64,000 nucleotides of DNA from Clytia hemisphaerica (Eukaryota > Cnidaria > Hydrozoa > Leptothecata > Clytiidae), in the NCBI GenBank assembly GCA_902728285.1, contig CACVBU010001357.1, forward strand, positions 52,719 through 116,718, written 5' to 3'. Of this stretch, positions 37,047 through 48,700 are shown piece by piece. The translations under genes were made by a program, and so were the position numbers. Numbering within the stretch: position 1 is the first letter of the stretch; each line of letters begins with the position of its first letter. The notes beneath the pieces were generated by a model. The model was not told the origin of the DNA. It made no database searches and was given only the letters and a program-made list of their open reading frames with translations.

Positions 37047-37806
37047 TAGATGATTTTATTTTTCACCAGTTTCACCGCTATATAATAGTACATTTAGTGA
37101 TATTTAATGTATTGTATGTAAATAAATTTTCAAGCTCAAAGTATACGTGTTCTTTAAGATAAATTTTATGATTTTACATTATTTTTCATAAAAAAACTGT
37201 CAAAAAAGAGCCATTACTTTTTCTAGCTTGATTTTTGACCCCTAGTTGTGATGTTTGTTGGAATCTACATGAAATTTCTGACAATTTGCTATGTCACATG
37301 CCTATGTTTTGAAAAAGTTGCTACAAACCTATTTTCTAGACGGGTTTGTGCTATGGGCCCCGCAAAAGTGGGGTCCAGGGGACCCTTATGAAGGGTTCCC
37401 CATCAAAAATTTCACTTTCTTACCTGATTTTAGGGTATTTAGCAACTTTTGTATATGGCCCACAAAAAAATTATGTCATAGTCCCTCCCCTGTTATAAGC
37501 CTACCTGGTAATTTAAATACCTTTTTTAGAAGGCATAGAACATAAAAATATGGGTTGATATCGTTTTGGAATTAGGCGAGATTTCTGTCATACTTTCAAA
37601 CAGCCAAAATAATCCTGGGTCGGTCGGTCAGTAGCTAAAATTGGAACCTTTTCTTACTTTTCCCACCAAAAACCTCAATTTTTGAAATCCTTCATTCTTA
37701 GAGCAATCGCACAATCTAGCAATACCTTTTTATGGTTAGCTATTTCATATAAAAAGGCACCAAAATTTTGGCCATCCCGTTGGCTAAAAGTAAAAACATA
37801 AAAAAA

Positions 37807-38005
37807 AATGATAAAAATTAACAGAAGCATTTTTTATTTTTGTTAAAAATTTATTATAAGACGTTTCGATGCTCTCCGAGCATCATCCTCAGTTAAAATG
37901 AGGATTTTTACAGTTTTAACTGAGGATGATGCTCGGAGAGCATCGAAACGTCTTATAATAAATTTTTAACAAAAATAAAAAATGCTTCTGTTAATTTTTA
38001 TCATT
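37807..38005. repeat. Perfect 92-bp inverted repeat with 15-base loop
   Basis: Arms 37807-37898 and 37914-38005 are exact reverse complements by eye over all 92 positions. Each arm holds GACGTTTCGATGCTCTCCGA on one strand or TCGGAGAGCATCGAAACGTC on the other. Within an arm GATGCTC-GGA-GAGCATC forms a further hairpin. Perfect arms imply a very recent insertion, ongoing gene conversion or an assembly fold-back. Confidence 0.9.
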
Positions 38006-38173
38006 AAGTTTCTGGCCCGATTGAACATATTTTTACATAAAAAAAAATGTCCAGAGTAAGAGCACAGAATGTACATTTATGTTTTTTTTTTCAGCCAATG
38101 CAATGGGATGGTTTGTTTGTTTGTTTGTTGGGACCTTTTGCGAAGCAAATTTACGAGCAAAGCAGTTTTGCTA

Positions 38174-39129
38174 ACCGTGAGATTGGGTAACTTGCATCAG
38201 TGGAGGCAAACATGCATAGCCCTCAAATGAATGACCTGTCTGGTCATTAAAATACAACTACGCGGCTCTGCTCGCAGCTCTACTCTACCATTTTTGTTTT
38301 GATTTAACTTTATATTTTAATGACCAGCCAAGTCTTTCATTTGAGGGCTATGCATGTTAGCCTCCATCAGTCGAGGATTATGCCCTAAATAAGAGAATAC
38401 CCAAGTTAGAGGATTACCTTATTTGGGAGATTTTCAGTCTCTTATTTAAGAGAACGTTACCTAAACTAGGAGAATTCTGTACGTTTCACAAATTTACTTC
38501 AGAGCAGACTATTTGCGCAATATGAAAACAAGATCACGTGAAAGATCACGTTTCCGTGATTCCAATGAGCCAAAAACCAAAGTAAAATACCTTTTCATTC
38601 TTTTTCAAACTTCGAAAAACCATAAATAGCCTCATTTGCATGTGTTGACGTAATTTTTAAAATAATGAAGAAACACCCTCTACCTTCAAACCCGTTTTTT
38701 CTCAAACCCCCCTTATTTAGGAGAGACAAGAGTGACTCACTTTCTGTTTGACCCGCGTTTTGACCGCGCTTAAACGCGTTTCTTAAATATGGCCCGATCT
38801 ATATTATTACTTTTCACAAAATTCTCATGATGTAGATCGACCTTTAGATTGATAGACCCTGCCCTAACCATCCTAGGTCCACAAAACAAAAGCAGAACTC
38901 AACCAAATTTTGCTAGAAGGGAGAAAAAAACGTGCTGAGTCGATCTATGAAGTTCAAAACTTGCGCAAAAATGATGAGAAGGCCAAAAATTAACGAAGAA
39001 AGAAAAGTCTCCTAGTTAAGAGAAAGAAATCTCCTACTTAAGAGACCTTCTCTTAAATGGGTATATCTCTTATTTAGGGCATAATCCTCGACTGTCCATT
39101 GATGCAAGTTACCCAATCTCACTCACGGT
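38174..39129. mobile_element. Nested foldback elements
   Basis: The outer arms ACCGTGAGATTGGGTAACTT at 38174 and its complement ending at 39129 (right arm with 4 extra bases) flank two further inverted-repeat elements. One is 38201-38366, ends TGGAGGCAAACATGCATAGC and its complement. The other is 38368-39094, ends CAGTCGAGGATTATGCCCTA and its complement, with internal TCTCTTATTTAAGAGA-type palindromes. Successive insertion of MITEs into one another is the simplest reading. Confidence 0.75.
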
Positions 39130-39761
39130 ACATTGTGTGCATGTACCTTTAACTTCTCTATCCCAAGCAAAAATTTGCTATATACATCGCACCTTCAAAC
39201 CCGTACTTTGTCAAAATGACCTTGAATAGTTTTGCTTGAAGCCACAAAAATTTTCAAGGCACCATTTCCACGTTGGGTCTGTGGACACGGACACAGCAAG
39301 ACTAGACAAAAAAACTTCCAAACAAAACAAGACAAAGACAGGTCACAGCAGTTAAGAAAGGAACACGTGGCACTGCACTTACACTTAAAGATAAAATCAT
39401 AAGATATGTATGAAAAAAGAAGAGAAAGAGACAAGAGGAGACGTAAAAGGAGGTGGAGATGCTGAGATAATCCTTAATCTTTCGAGATTTAGCTTCGGCG
39501 CAACTTTGTCTACCATCTTTTTTGTTTACATTTTGCGCACTAGCTTGAGTAGCGTTTTCCGATTCCTGGGGCTAAACATGTAAACAAAAGTTCAAAAACG
39601 AAAGTGAAAGTTTTAAAAGCTGTTATATTTTTTTTCACATAAAAATTTAACATTCCAATGTTGGCTGGCAGCTTTTTATCTGAATTTTAGTTTGTTTTCC
39701 GAGTAAGAAGAGAAAACTTCAAAAAAAATTTTTTTGATCGATATTATTTAACTGGAAAATC

Positions 39762-42700
39762 ATGCTCACCACCGTCGTAAAATTAAATTACTTGCTTTTT
39801 ATTGCGTCTCAGTTGATCTGTTTTGCATTGGGAAATTTGTACTTGCCAACAATTTTATGGGATTCTAGAAATTTTCTGTAAGTATAAACCTTCTAAATGG
39901 TAAAAACTTAATGTCAGAAAACTAGTCTAGGTAAATGAGAACGATTTACGAGCAGGCCGAAAATCAGCAAAACCCTAAGAAGAAATTAAAAAAGGCCACT
40001 CCTCAATTAAGAACATTTTGACCCTCAGATTTAAGAAGTGTAAGAGTGAAATGCTGATTCTTAGCCCTAAGTAAAGAAATTAGTGTATTATTGAATGACC
40101 TGTTTTATAATCATTTTGCATTTTATCAACCGAAGGTTTGGCTGCGAAGACTTGACAATCTATGTTAAAAACACAGACAGTATAATGTTTGCATGCCCTT
40201 CCAAGTTTTTATATTCAAGACGTGAGGGACAAATAGTTGATTCTGTAACATTTGAAGCTATGTATGGAGTTGAGGAAAATGATGTTGAAAAATTCAATAC
40301 TTGCAATGCAACCGGTAAGGCTGGCCCAGTCCCTTCTTGTTCAGTCCTCTGTGCAATTCTGATAGCACTGTATGTATCACGTTCATCAGAAAGAGCTTCA
40401 AGCAGCCGCGGGATTGCAAGTGGCTCGTCTCGTATGAGACTAGGTTTTAACCAACTATAGTGGCACCAGTTATTGCAGATTATGATCAATTTTGCGAATA
40501 AATTGCTTTAAGAGGATGAATCTTTGCAGCGACTTACGTATTTTTGCGAGATTTTTTTTCGCTCTACATGGACTCCCCATTGTCACACCCCTGTGTCACA
40601 GACCTGCTGGGAACCCAGCCCCACACTAAAAAATTTCGTCCCCGGTGGACAAAATACCCCACAAGTTCAGCTCCACTGGGAAATTGACTTCGATTTCATC
40701 CCCATTCGAAATTCAATGCAAATATTTGCTGCGCGAAACCATCCCCACTGAATATTTTACGCTCTGGAACCATGGAATTTCTATCCCCATTGGGATTTCG
40801 ATAGAAATTCTTATCCCTACTATGGAAAAAAGTTCCACCGGGACTGTGAGCCATGGGTGTATTGTCAATTGACAGGAAATGGAATTTGCTTTGCTTATAT
40901 TGACGCATCTATGTAATTTTCCTTTTAGGATTGACACCATTTCACACATGCGATTATGAAAATAAAGCCACCTTACCGTTCTACTCAATTAGCATTTCAA
41001 AGTTATCACAACCATTCAGTTTTGACGATAAGGCTAAAACAGTTTATATTTTCAGTAAGTTTTCTGATATCTTATTACTTGAATAAAGCTAGAAGAAGAT
41101 ATAGATGAAAATCCTTTCCAATCCAGCGCAGTTTGAAGGAAATTTGACGTCAGTCGTGCTAAAACTGACAGGGATTTCAGCGGAGAGCGTGGTTGCTCGT
41201 TGGAAGTTTAGGCTGACTTGGGAGGTTTTTTTGTCTCTTTTTGTGTGGCGTCTAAATGAACGTACTGATCTGAGGAGTCTTTTAAACACCAGGCTAATGT
41301 ACACCGAAGGCTAATATACGCAAACCGAAAAAGAAGCACAAAATCCCCTTAAGTTGTGCATTTGACGCTAATTTGATTTTCAAGGGGAATTGGATTTTCA
41401 TCATATAAGGGAGCGTCGTTTATGAGAGTTTCTGGTTGACGGTGGTTTTCAATATTATCGAACAATGTATCGTATCGAATAGTAAAACATCGAATTAGAG
41501 AGCTTCAACAATATTTTGAGTTTATGCGCTTTCACATTCACAATTTCTTGTCTAGGTACATCATTTCAAACAAGAGATATGCTGAGCAATAAGATCAACG
41601 GAAGTTGTGCTCCCCAGTCAGGTTATTTTCCATTGAAGTTGAAAATTCATAAATGTGCAGATAACGATAAAGAATGCGAGGCAAAGATTTGCGACACAAT
41701 GGAATGTTTTGTAAAAGGTTCGTATTTTAAATTTATCGCGAGTGCAAAGGTTTTCAGCAAAATATTTTCTATAATGTGAGATATGTCTGATAAATCTACC
41801 AAGTCTTCTGTTACACCTCCACAGAGCCGAAGACATTTCATTCTTACTGGAAGTTTTTCTAAAGTCTGGTCCGCCTTTTTCCAGACACACTGTATTGTTT
41901 TTAGAATACACATTAAAATATTTGGGCTGCAATTACTAAAATTCAAAACCTATCCTATCCTTCACTTTATCCCAAGCTAAAAAATCCAACCAGCGTTACT
42001 GAGACAGGAGTGCATTTAAATGGAAATATCACCCAGCATCTGTGTTTTAACGAGTACATGAAAATATTCAATACTGAAACAGAATTCGCAAAAACTAGCT
42101 CAGATGGCACACAACGTTGTTTTAACGTTTGTCTAACGTACAAAACGTCCATATTACGTTAGATGAACGTTGACGTTGAAACAGCGTTGTGTGCCAGCTG
42201 GGAGCTTTTTTTAAGCAAATTGAACGACAAAGAAATAAACTTTCATCTTTAGATTGTGGGATGTTTACTGCATGGCAAAAAGAAGATACGTTCCTTTGGA
42301 ATGGTACATGTCTTCAGAAAGAGACAAGACAATGTGTTCAACCTGGTTTTCCATGCCATGAAGAAACCGAAAGACTTGTACCAGCAGATGAAGTGAATTG
42401 CACAAATTACAGAGAAGGTGAGTCACAATCAAGTTTAGGGGGTTTATTTAGTAATCAATAATTTCGTTAAATTTATCTTTAGTGAAACTTTAAGAGGCCC
42501 CCAGCGGTTTTCATGATGGCGTGATTGGTGTTTTTTCCAGTTCGTGATTTCGTGATTGAAGATTTTAAAGTGCGTGATTGCGTGATTGAAGATTTTAAAG
42601 TGCGTGATTGCGTGATCGGAGGAACCAACGTTATCAACGTGATCCCGATGGATTTGGGAATTTTTTTTTCACGCGATTACGTGATTTCAAAGGTAACTGG

Positions 42701-45700
42701 GGGGCCTCCTCAAGATAATTGAGGAATTGTTGATTTGTTTTTTTTCTGCGACGAAGTGAATAAGGATATAAAGACTTTCGCAAGATAAAAAAACATTTTA
42801 ATGCATAAACTTTCGTGAATTCGATGGAATTAAAATCTTTGGAAAATTTTTGGGCCGACGAAGATTGAATTAGAGAGAGTCAACTATATAAATAAACATA
42901 GTCGTCAACAAAACAATGATTAATCAATTATCTTTTTAGAATGTCCAACAATTTCGACATCATCAATTTCACCAACACCATCTTCCATCACCAAAGATGC
43001 CAGCAGTATATCACAATCAGAATGTCAACAATGCTCACCTTGTCCTTCAACTTCTTATACTCAACCAAATGCAAGTCAGGAGCTGTCTGTAACAACAGTT
43101 ACGGAAACTATGAATCAAACCATTGTATCAACTGTTGTCAACCCTGAAGCATCTATTAGTGTCAGTGTTCGAATCTCAACCCTTACAGTTGCAGAGACTG
43201 TCAGGGTGACGGAGACGGCCTCTTGTAATAACTTGTGTACACGTAAGTAGCTTAGACGACAAATTTTAACCATCATCAAAAATTAGCGTAGGCAGGAGGG
43301 GCGGAAAATTTGTGTAGGAGAGCAGATCTTTATGACATTGTAATTGTCTATTCATAATATAAAAATATAATTACAGTGTCATAAAAATCTGCTCCTCCTA
43401 CATAAATTTTGCGCCCCTCCTGTCTACGCTACTGATCTCTTAGATATTATCTGATTTAGCAAACTTCGTACTTTTCAAATGAACGTGTTTTTTCGAAGAA
43501 GAATTCTGGACAAAGAATAAACTTTATTACTTGGTAAATAAATAGCAACATAGCAATAACGAGATGAAAAACTGTACTTATTTTTTCTCTTTTAGAAACA
43601 CCGGGCAATCCAACTGGATCACAAAGTAATTTGGTTTTTAAAAACTCGTTTCCAATAAGAGTTGTTTTTCTCCATTAAGTAAGCAGGTCTCAAGTTTTTT
43701 GTACAGTTTACGCGAGATTGACTTATGCAAAGGATGTATCACTGTATAACTGTAGAACTAGAACTCAAGTTTTTACAATTTCGGAAAGGAAAATTTTTTA
43801 GGCAATCTAAAGTCTGTCTCAATATAATTTGCAGCGGAGACAAAAAAGACTATATGATTAAATTCGAATTAGATAGCGGTTATGTGCTTGCTGAAAAGAC
43901 AAACAGGAGTGGAATATTATCAAAAAGAAAAAAATTCAAAAAAGATCAAACCATCATAATTAATGAAGAAAAAGAAGATCAACTTCTTCAATAATTGTTC
44001 TACAATTATCATTTCCACACGAGTGATTCTTTGATCTTAGAGCATCATCAATGTAAAAAAATTTTCAAAAGAGTTCATTCAATGGAAAGAGATATAGCCC
44101 AAAGTTTATCACTGATTGACTTCAAAAACCACCGAAAAACAACAAAGAAGAGCCCTTTTTTAAGTCAACCATGGCAAACTTTTGAGCTGTATTTTTTGAC
44201 TGAATAAACTTTTTTTGAATATTTTTTTCGCATTAATGACGTTCTAAGATTAAAGGATCTCTGATACAAAAATGAAGATCATAACATTAATTTACCAAAA
44301 AATTGATTTTCTTCTTCTTCATTTTTCATCTTCATTGTTCCATATTTTAAAAATTTTTCTTTTTTGATAGTATTCCACTCTGGGCTATCTTTTTCACGAG
44401 CACAAAACCTCTATCTAATTCGAATTCTATCAAAAGTTACAGCCTTTTTTATCTTATTTTGAGACAGACTTTAACACACGATCTAATGGCAAAATAATAG
44501 CGGTGGTATTAGAAAATTCAGCAAGTCCATCCAAGATACCGAAATCTGGTTTGGTTATAAAGAAAGAATGCGTATTGTTCATACAAACGTCATGAGAAAT
44601 AATAGTCAAGACTTTCTCTACGGAACCTTGCTAGTGCTGGCTTATAACCTAACCAATGTGTCTGCCAAAGGGGACTCAGAAGGGAACCTTTCTTTTTCTT
44701 TTTCAGAGGAATACATCACACATGATGTACCATACGATGATAAATTCTACATTACTGTCATTTCTGGCATCATTGGTGCAATGTTGGTTGGTGTGTTTGT
44801 TTTGCATGCTTGTTTGGTGTACAGAAAAGGAAATAAAATCAAACAACATAAAGGTTAGATATTCAAGACAGTTCTAAATAAGTAAAACGCTTTAAGGCTA
44901 GTAGAGACATCGTGATACAGTGGTCACCAACCTTGATTCTTGAACGGGAGCTCAAGGCTAGATTCCTACTCATAGTTGTTTACTTGGAGAGTGAAAGATA
45001 CTCCACTCGAGTCAACCCATGGCGTCTTCTAAATTCAAGGCCTAGCAAGCGTGCTTTGACGTCAAAATCCTGTGGACCTAGTCATGGCGGTTGCTGATGG
45101 GACACTTAATCGCGTTTTACTACTAGCTGCTGAACAGCCAGCCTTCTCTAATAAACAAGTAAAAGTGGGAGAGAAGGGGAGCGGTGTTAAACTCTAACTC
45201 GTAACCAGTCCCTTGACTCGTTTTTTGATGATTCTAATAGCGTTCATGAAACGTCCATCAGTGAAATCAAAGAGTGATGCATAGCAAGGGACTTTCGGTA
45301 CGAGATAAGCCGTCATCAATAAGATCTAAACAAAGTTCACACATTTGCATTGTTGAGATCTATATTACGTTGGCAAATCTTCTTAACACTCTATACTGTA
45401 GACATAAATCTATAGGTGCACTCGCGAAAAAAATCCCAACTAAATTTTGTAGACTAACTCATCTGCGAAATAAATCAGGAAGAAATCATGCAAAATATAT
45501 GCTTCTTTTTCTTTAGTTATTGAGGTCAAAGAATACAAAAGTGAAACAAAAGTCACCTCAACTGGTACGTTGACCTTTTATTACATTTTTTATTAGATGA
45601 TCGTCCGTTGCAAAGATAGCAAAGGCGGGAAAATATAGGTGGGCGGAGTTAACAGCCGTAATGGCGGTACAGTATACGGGAAAGAATCGGCGCTAGAGAT

Positions 45701-48700
45701 TCGAAAAAAGGACAGGCAAGCTCTAACGGTTTAAAACTATCTTCGGCTTTTTGCTTTTTTCTTAGATAGTGATTTGTGATAGACTATACTTTTACTTGCA
45801 CAGAACTAAAATACTTGACAAATTGAAAGATTTACAAAATAATAACTTGATTTATAAATTACAAGTAGTTTATCTATAACGAAATTTGATAGTTTACAAG
45901 ATCAAGTAAAAAGTCTCCTTGATATCTCTTGTGAAGAAAAAACTCCAATTATAAGGCAGTTTGGGTGAAGCCCTAGGGTGGAGTTATTTGTAGTGGTCGT
46001 ATATTGGAAGTATCAGTTTCAAGTGAAAAGTTTAAAGTCAAAATTTATATAGAATGATAAAAAAATATAGATGAAAAAGCTCGATAAATCGAGAATAGCA
46101 ACTACACCAAATAATTTATATATTTTCCTGTTTTCGAATTTGATCATCACTTATGAGAGCATCAGCTGTTTTAGTTTTGAGATAACGTGACTCCAAATAT
46201 TTTTTGGCATGATGCATGATCGCGCAAAAAATTGATGCCTGATTTGTGATATGTTTCGCTCTATTTGTGATTTTCGTAATCGTGATGAGAGCAAAAATTC
46301 AGCATAATGACGTGACGAATGGTGCCACTCTTTATCTTTAATGAAGGGACTGAAGCAAATATTGGACCGACAAATAATATTTAGTTTTAAAAATTTATTC
46401 ATGGAAAAATAAAAATAAAATTTAAAATATTAAGTTAAAGTGAAAACGAAGGAAATATGATTCTGCTAATTTGCACGTCGCCCGGATCGATAATTCGATT
46501 TGAGTCGATTTTTCTTGAGAATGTTTTTAGCATTCGTGGTACGTAATCTGAAGTTTGCCACTATGTTATTGATAGTCATTTTGACGTCTGTGTAAAATCT
46601 GTACGGTGTGAGGACGAAGTGGACGATTTGCTGATACATTTTTATAATGTCTTTCACAAAACCAATCCTTTTGATTAAATCTGTGATGTGTTGTTTACTA
46701 TAGGGTTGCTCTGGCGCATGCGCGTTTCTTTTCTGTATATGTTTCGGTCTGTGCCTCTTTAAAATCTTCTGAGCATTATCTTTTCTCGTGTTGAAAGAAT
46801 TTAAAACACTTTTTAGAGTTTGAAAAACAGTCACATAAACTCTGTATGGGAGAAAGAACAGATTCACAAAAAAGAACACAGTTGCGACTAAGTTACCGAT
46901 CAAATTTTTCAATCTGATATTGCCGTTTTTCTTGGTGATTTTTCTTTGCGGTGGTTGTGAAGGTTCCCCAATGAAAACCAAATCTGGAGAATAAACTGTT
47001 CTCGATTTTGGTGAGGTAATGAGATTTGAAGAATCGGTGCCGTCAATCAGCTCCATATCATTTGTAACACGTTTTCGTCCAAGCATTCTAAACTTCGCAC
47101 CAAAGTTTAGAATGTTGTCCGTCAGCCCAATCAAAGTCTTCTTGACTCTGCAAACAAAGTCTTTACATTCTACATATACACGATATGGTAGCATGATCGT
47201 ATCGATGACCGCGTTCAAATCCTCTAACAAGTCAGATTTGATCGAATCAATCCAACCAATTTCTTTACGCTTCTTGAAAGGAATGCATTTATCTGTCAGG
47301 ATATCATTATTCGCAACCTTTGATTTGCGGCGAGTGGATTTCCTTGAGACACGATCCTGTGTCTGATAAGAGATTTTATCAGTGGGATTAATATTATCGG
47401 CAGAGTAACGAGGATTGATTCCATATGAGTCTTTCTTGTATGACTTCCCTTTAAAAGAGTTCTTCTTTTGTCGTTCTATTTTAATTGCCCGCTCCATTAT
47501 CTCATCGAATGGGTTTACACTCGGGACGGTTTCTGTTACAGATGGTCGATGCGGGACGATCTCCATGGTTAGTTTATTATTTTTCTGTTTGTAGTGCTGC
47601 TTTATCATGTGTTGTTCAGAGGGTGTATTAAATATTTCCCCGCTAATTGCATTGATTTGATTAGCTTTCAAAGGGGCGATTTGGGAGTCTTGTATGTCAA
47701 GACTCGCACCACCGCTTTTCCCTAACTGCACGGAAAGACTTTGTTGGACTTTATCCACTAATCCATCATCAAGGGTGTTTGATTGGTTTTCAACTGGTAC
47801 ATTTAGATATATGCTAGATGCGCATCTAGAGGTAGGAGGTGTGAAAAATTCGTCGTCACAGTTCGAGATAGTGTGTTCGCCAGAGTTGAATTTATCACCA
47901 GATGTTGGCCCGATAACATCGGCAATATGATTCAATGAAATATCCTATATTGGAAATGAAGAAGAATTGTGAGAACAGAGTCAATATTTTGGAGAGCCCC
48001 GCTAACAATAAGGTTTTTACTGACCCAATATATCCCGTATCCCACCTCGAGACGTCCGTGCAACTGACTTATCCCGTTGAAGTCCCTATTTTATTATGAA
48101 ATTACTTCCCTGGTAAAAATTCTTGAAAAGTTCTTGAAAAGATCTTATCAAGAAACTTTGCTTATTCTTTTTCAGTTTCTTACTACGAACGTGCCAAGAT
48201 CTTTTAAGATCTTTAACGATCTGATAAGACTTTTTTATAAGTTTTGAATAAGATTCTTGTCCCTTACAGTGATTCAAGATCTTGACGGAATCTTAAGTAA
48301 AAATAAGTCTACGACCGCAGTTCCACCCGAAGGTAGGGGAGTGTGCCACTCTTTCTCCCTGGATTGCTCCACTTACCCTTGATCCTTCTCTTAATTGCTG
48401 AGCATCAAGCAGAGAGGTATCAAGTACCATTTTGGGACTCTTTGGTATGACCCGGCTGGGGGTTGAACCCACAACCTTGCGCACCGTAGGCGGATGCTCT
48501 ACCACTGCACTACGGTCGCTGACGGAATCTTACTACTATTCCCCTTCAGTTATTGAATAAGAGCCGAAAGCTTCGCTCGAGTGACAGCATTCAACTGATG
48601 ACCTCGTGAATACTTCCCATTAATCATCCAAGCATTAATACAGTCAATGATAACAAACACACAAAAGAAAAACCACTTACCGTATTTCGAAGCTGACCAA

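Larger units (their letters stand above)
32848..37466. mobile_element. 4.6 kb DNA-transposon-like element with about 225-240-bp terminal inverted repeats and decayed ORFs
   Basis: The segment 32848-33071 is repeated inverted at 37227-37466. The shared blocks include GGGCCCCGCAAAAGTGGGGTC, AAAAGTTGCTACAA, CATGAAATTTCTGACAATTTG and GCTTGATTTTTGACCCCTAG, with scattered mismatches. Between them lie plus-strand fragments with a single polarity: 33290-33643, 34315-34722, 34838-35409 (two frames joined by a frameshift) and about 36600-37046. I do not recognise the proteins and see no DDE motif. The last fragment has W-rich text (AAAWLKEDSTEYTWYLAELG, then VSYFSRKD) suggestive of a chromo/Tudor-like fold. 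I call it a decayed autonomous DNA transposon by structure alone. Confidence 0.65.

Noticed and set aside
37807-38005. Active hammerhead ribozyme
   Set aside because: The core-like order is present, but an extra U follows the CUGANGA box and no convincing stem III or cleavage site was identified. It is kept as a suggestion only.
43725-44207. Two consecutive open frames in ephrin-like intron 7
   Set aside because: They fall inside an inverted-repeat segment, are Lys/Phe-rich and have no domain or splice support.
48283-48532. Functional tRNA gene
   Set aside because: A- and B-boxes are present but the sequence is flanked by a 13-bp duplication, continues into a non-tRNA body and lacks a closed acceptor stem. 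It is a SINE head.
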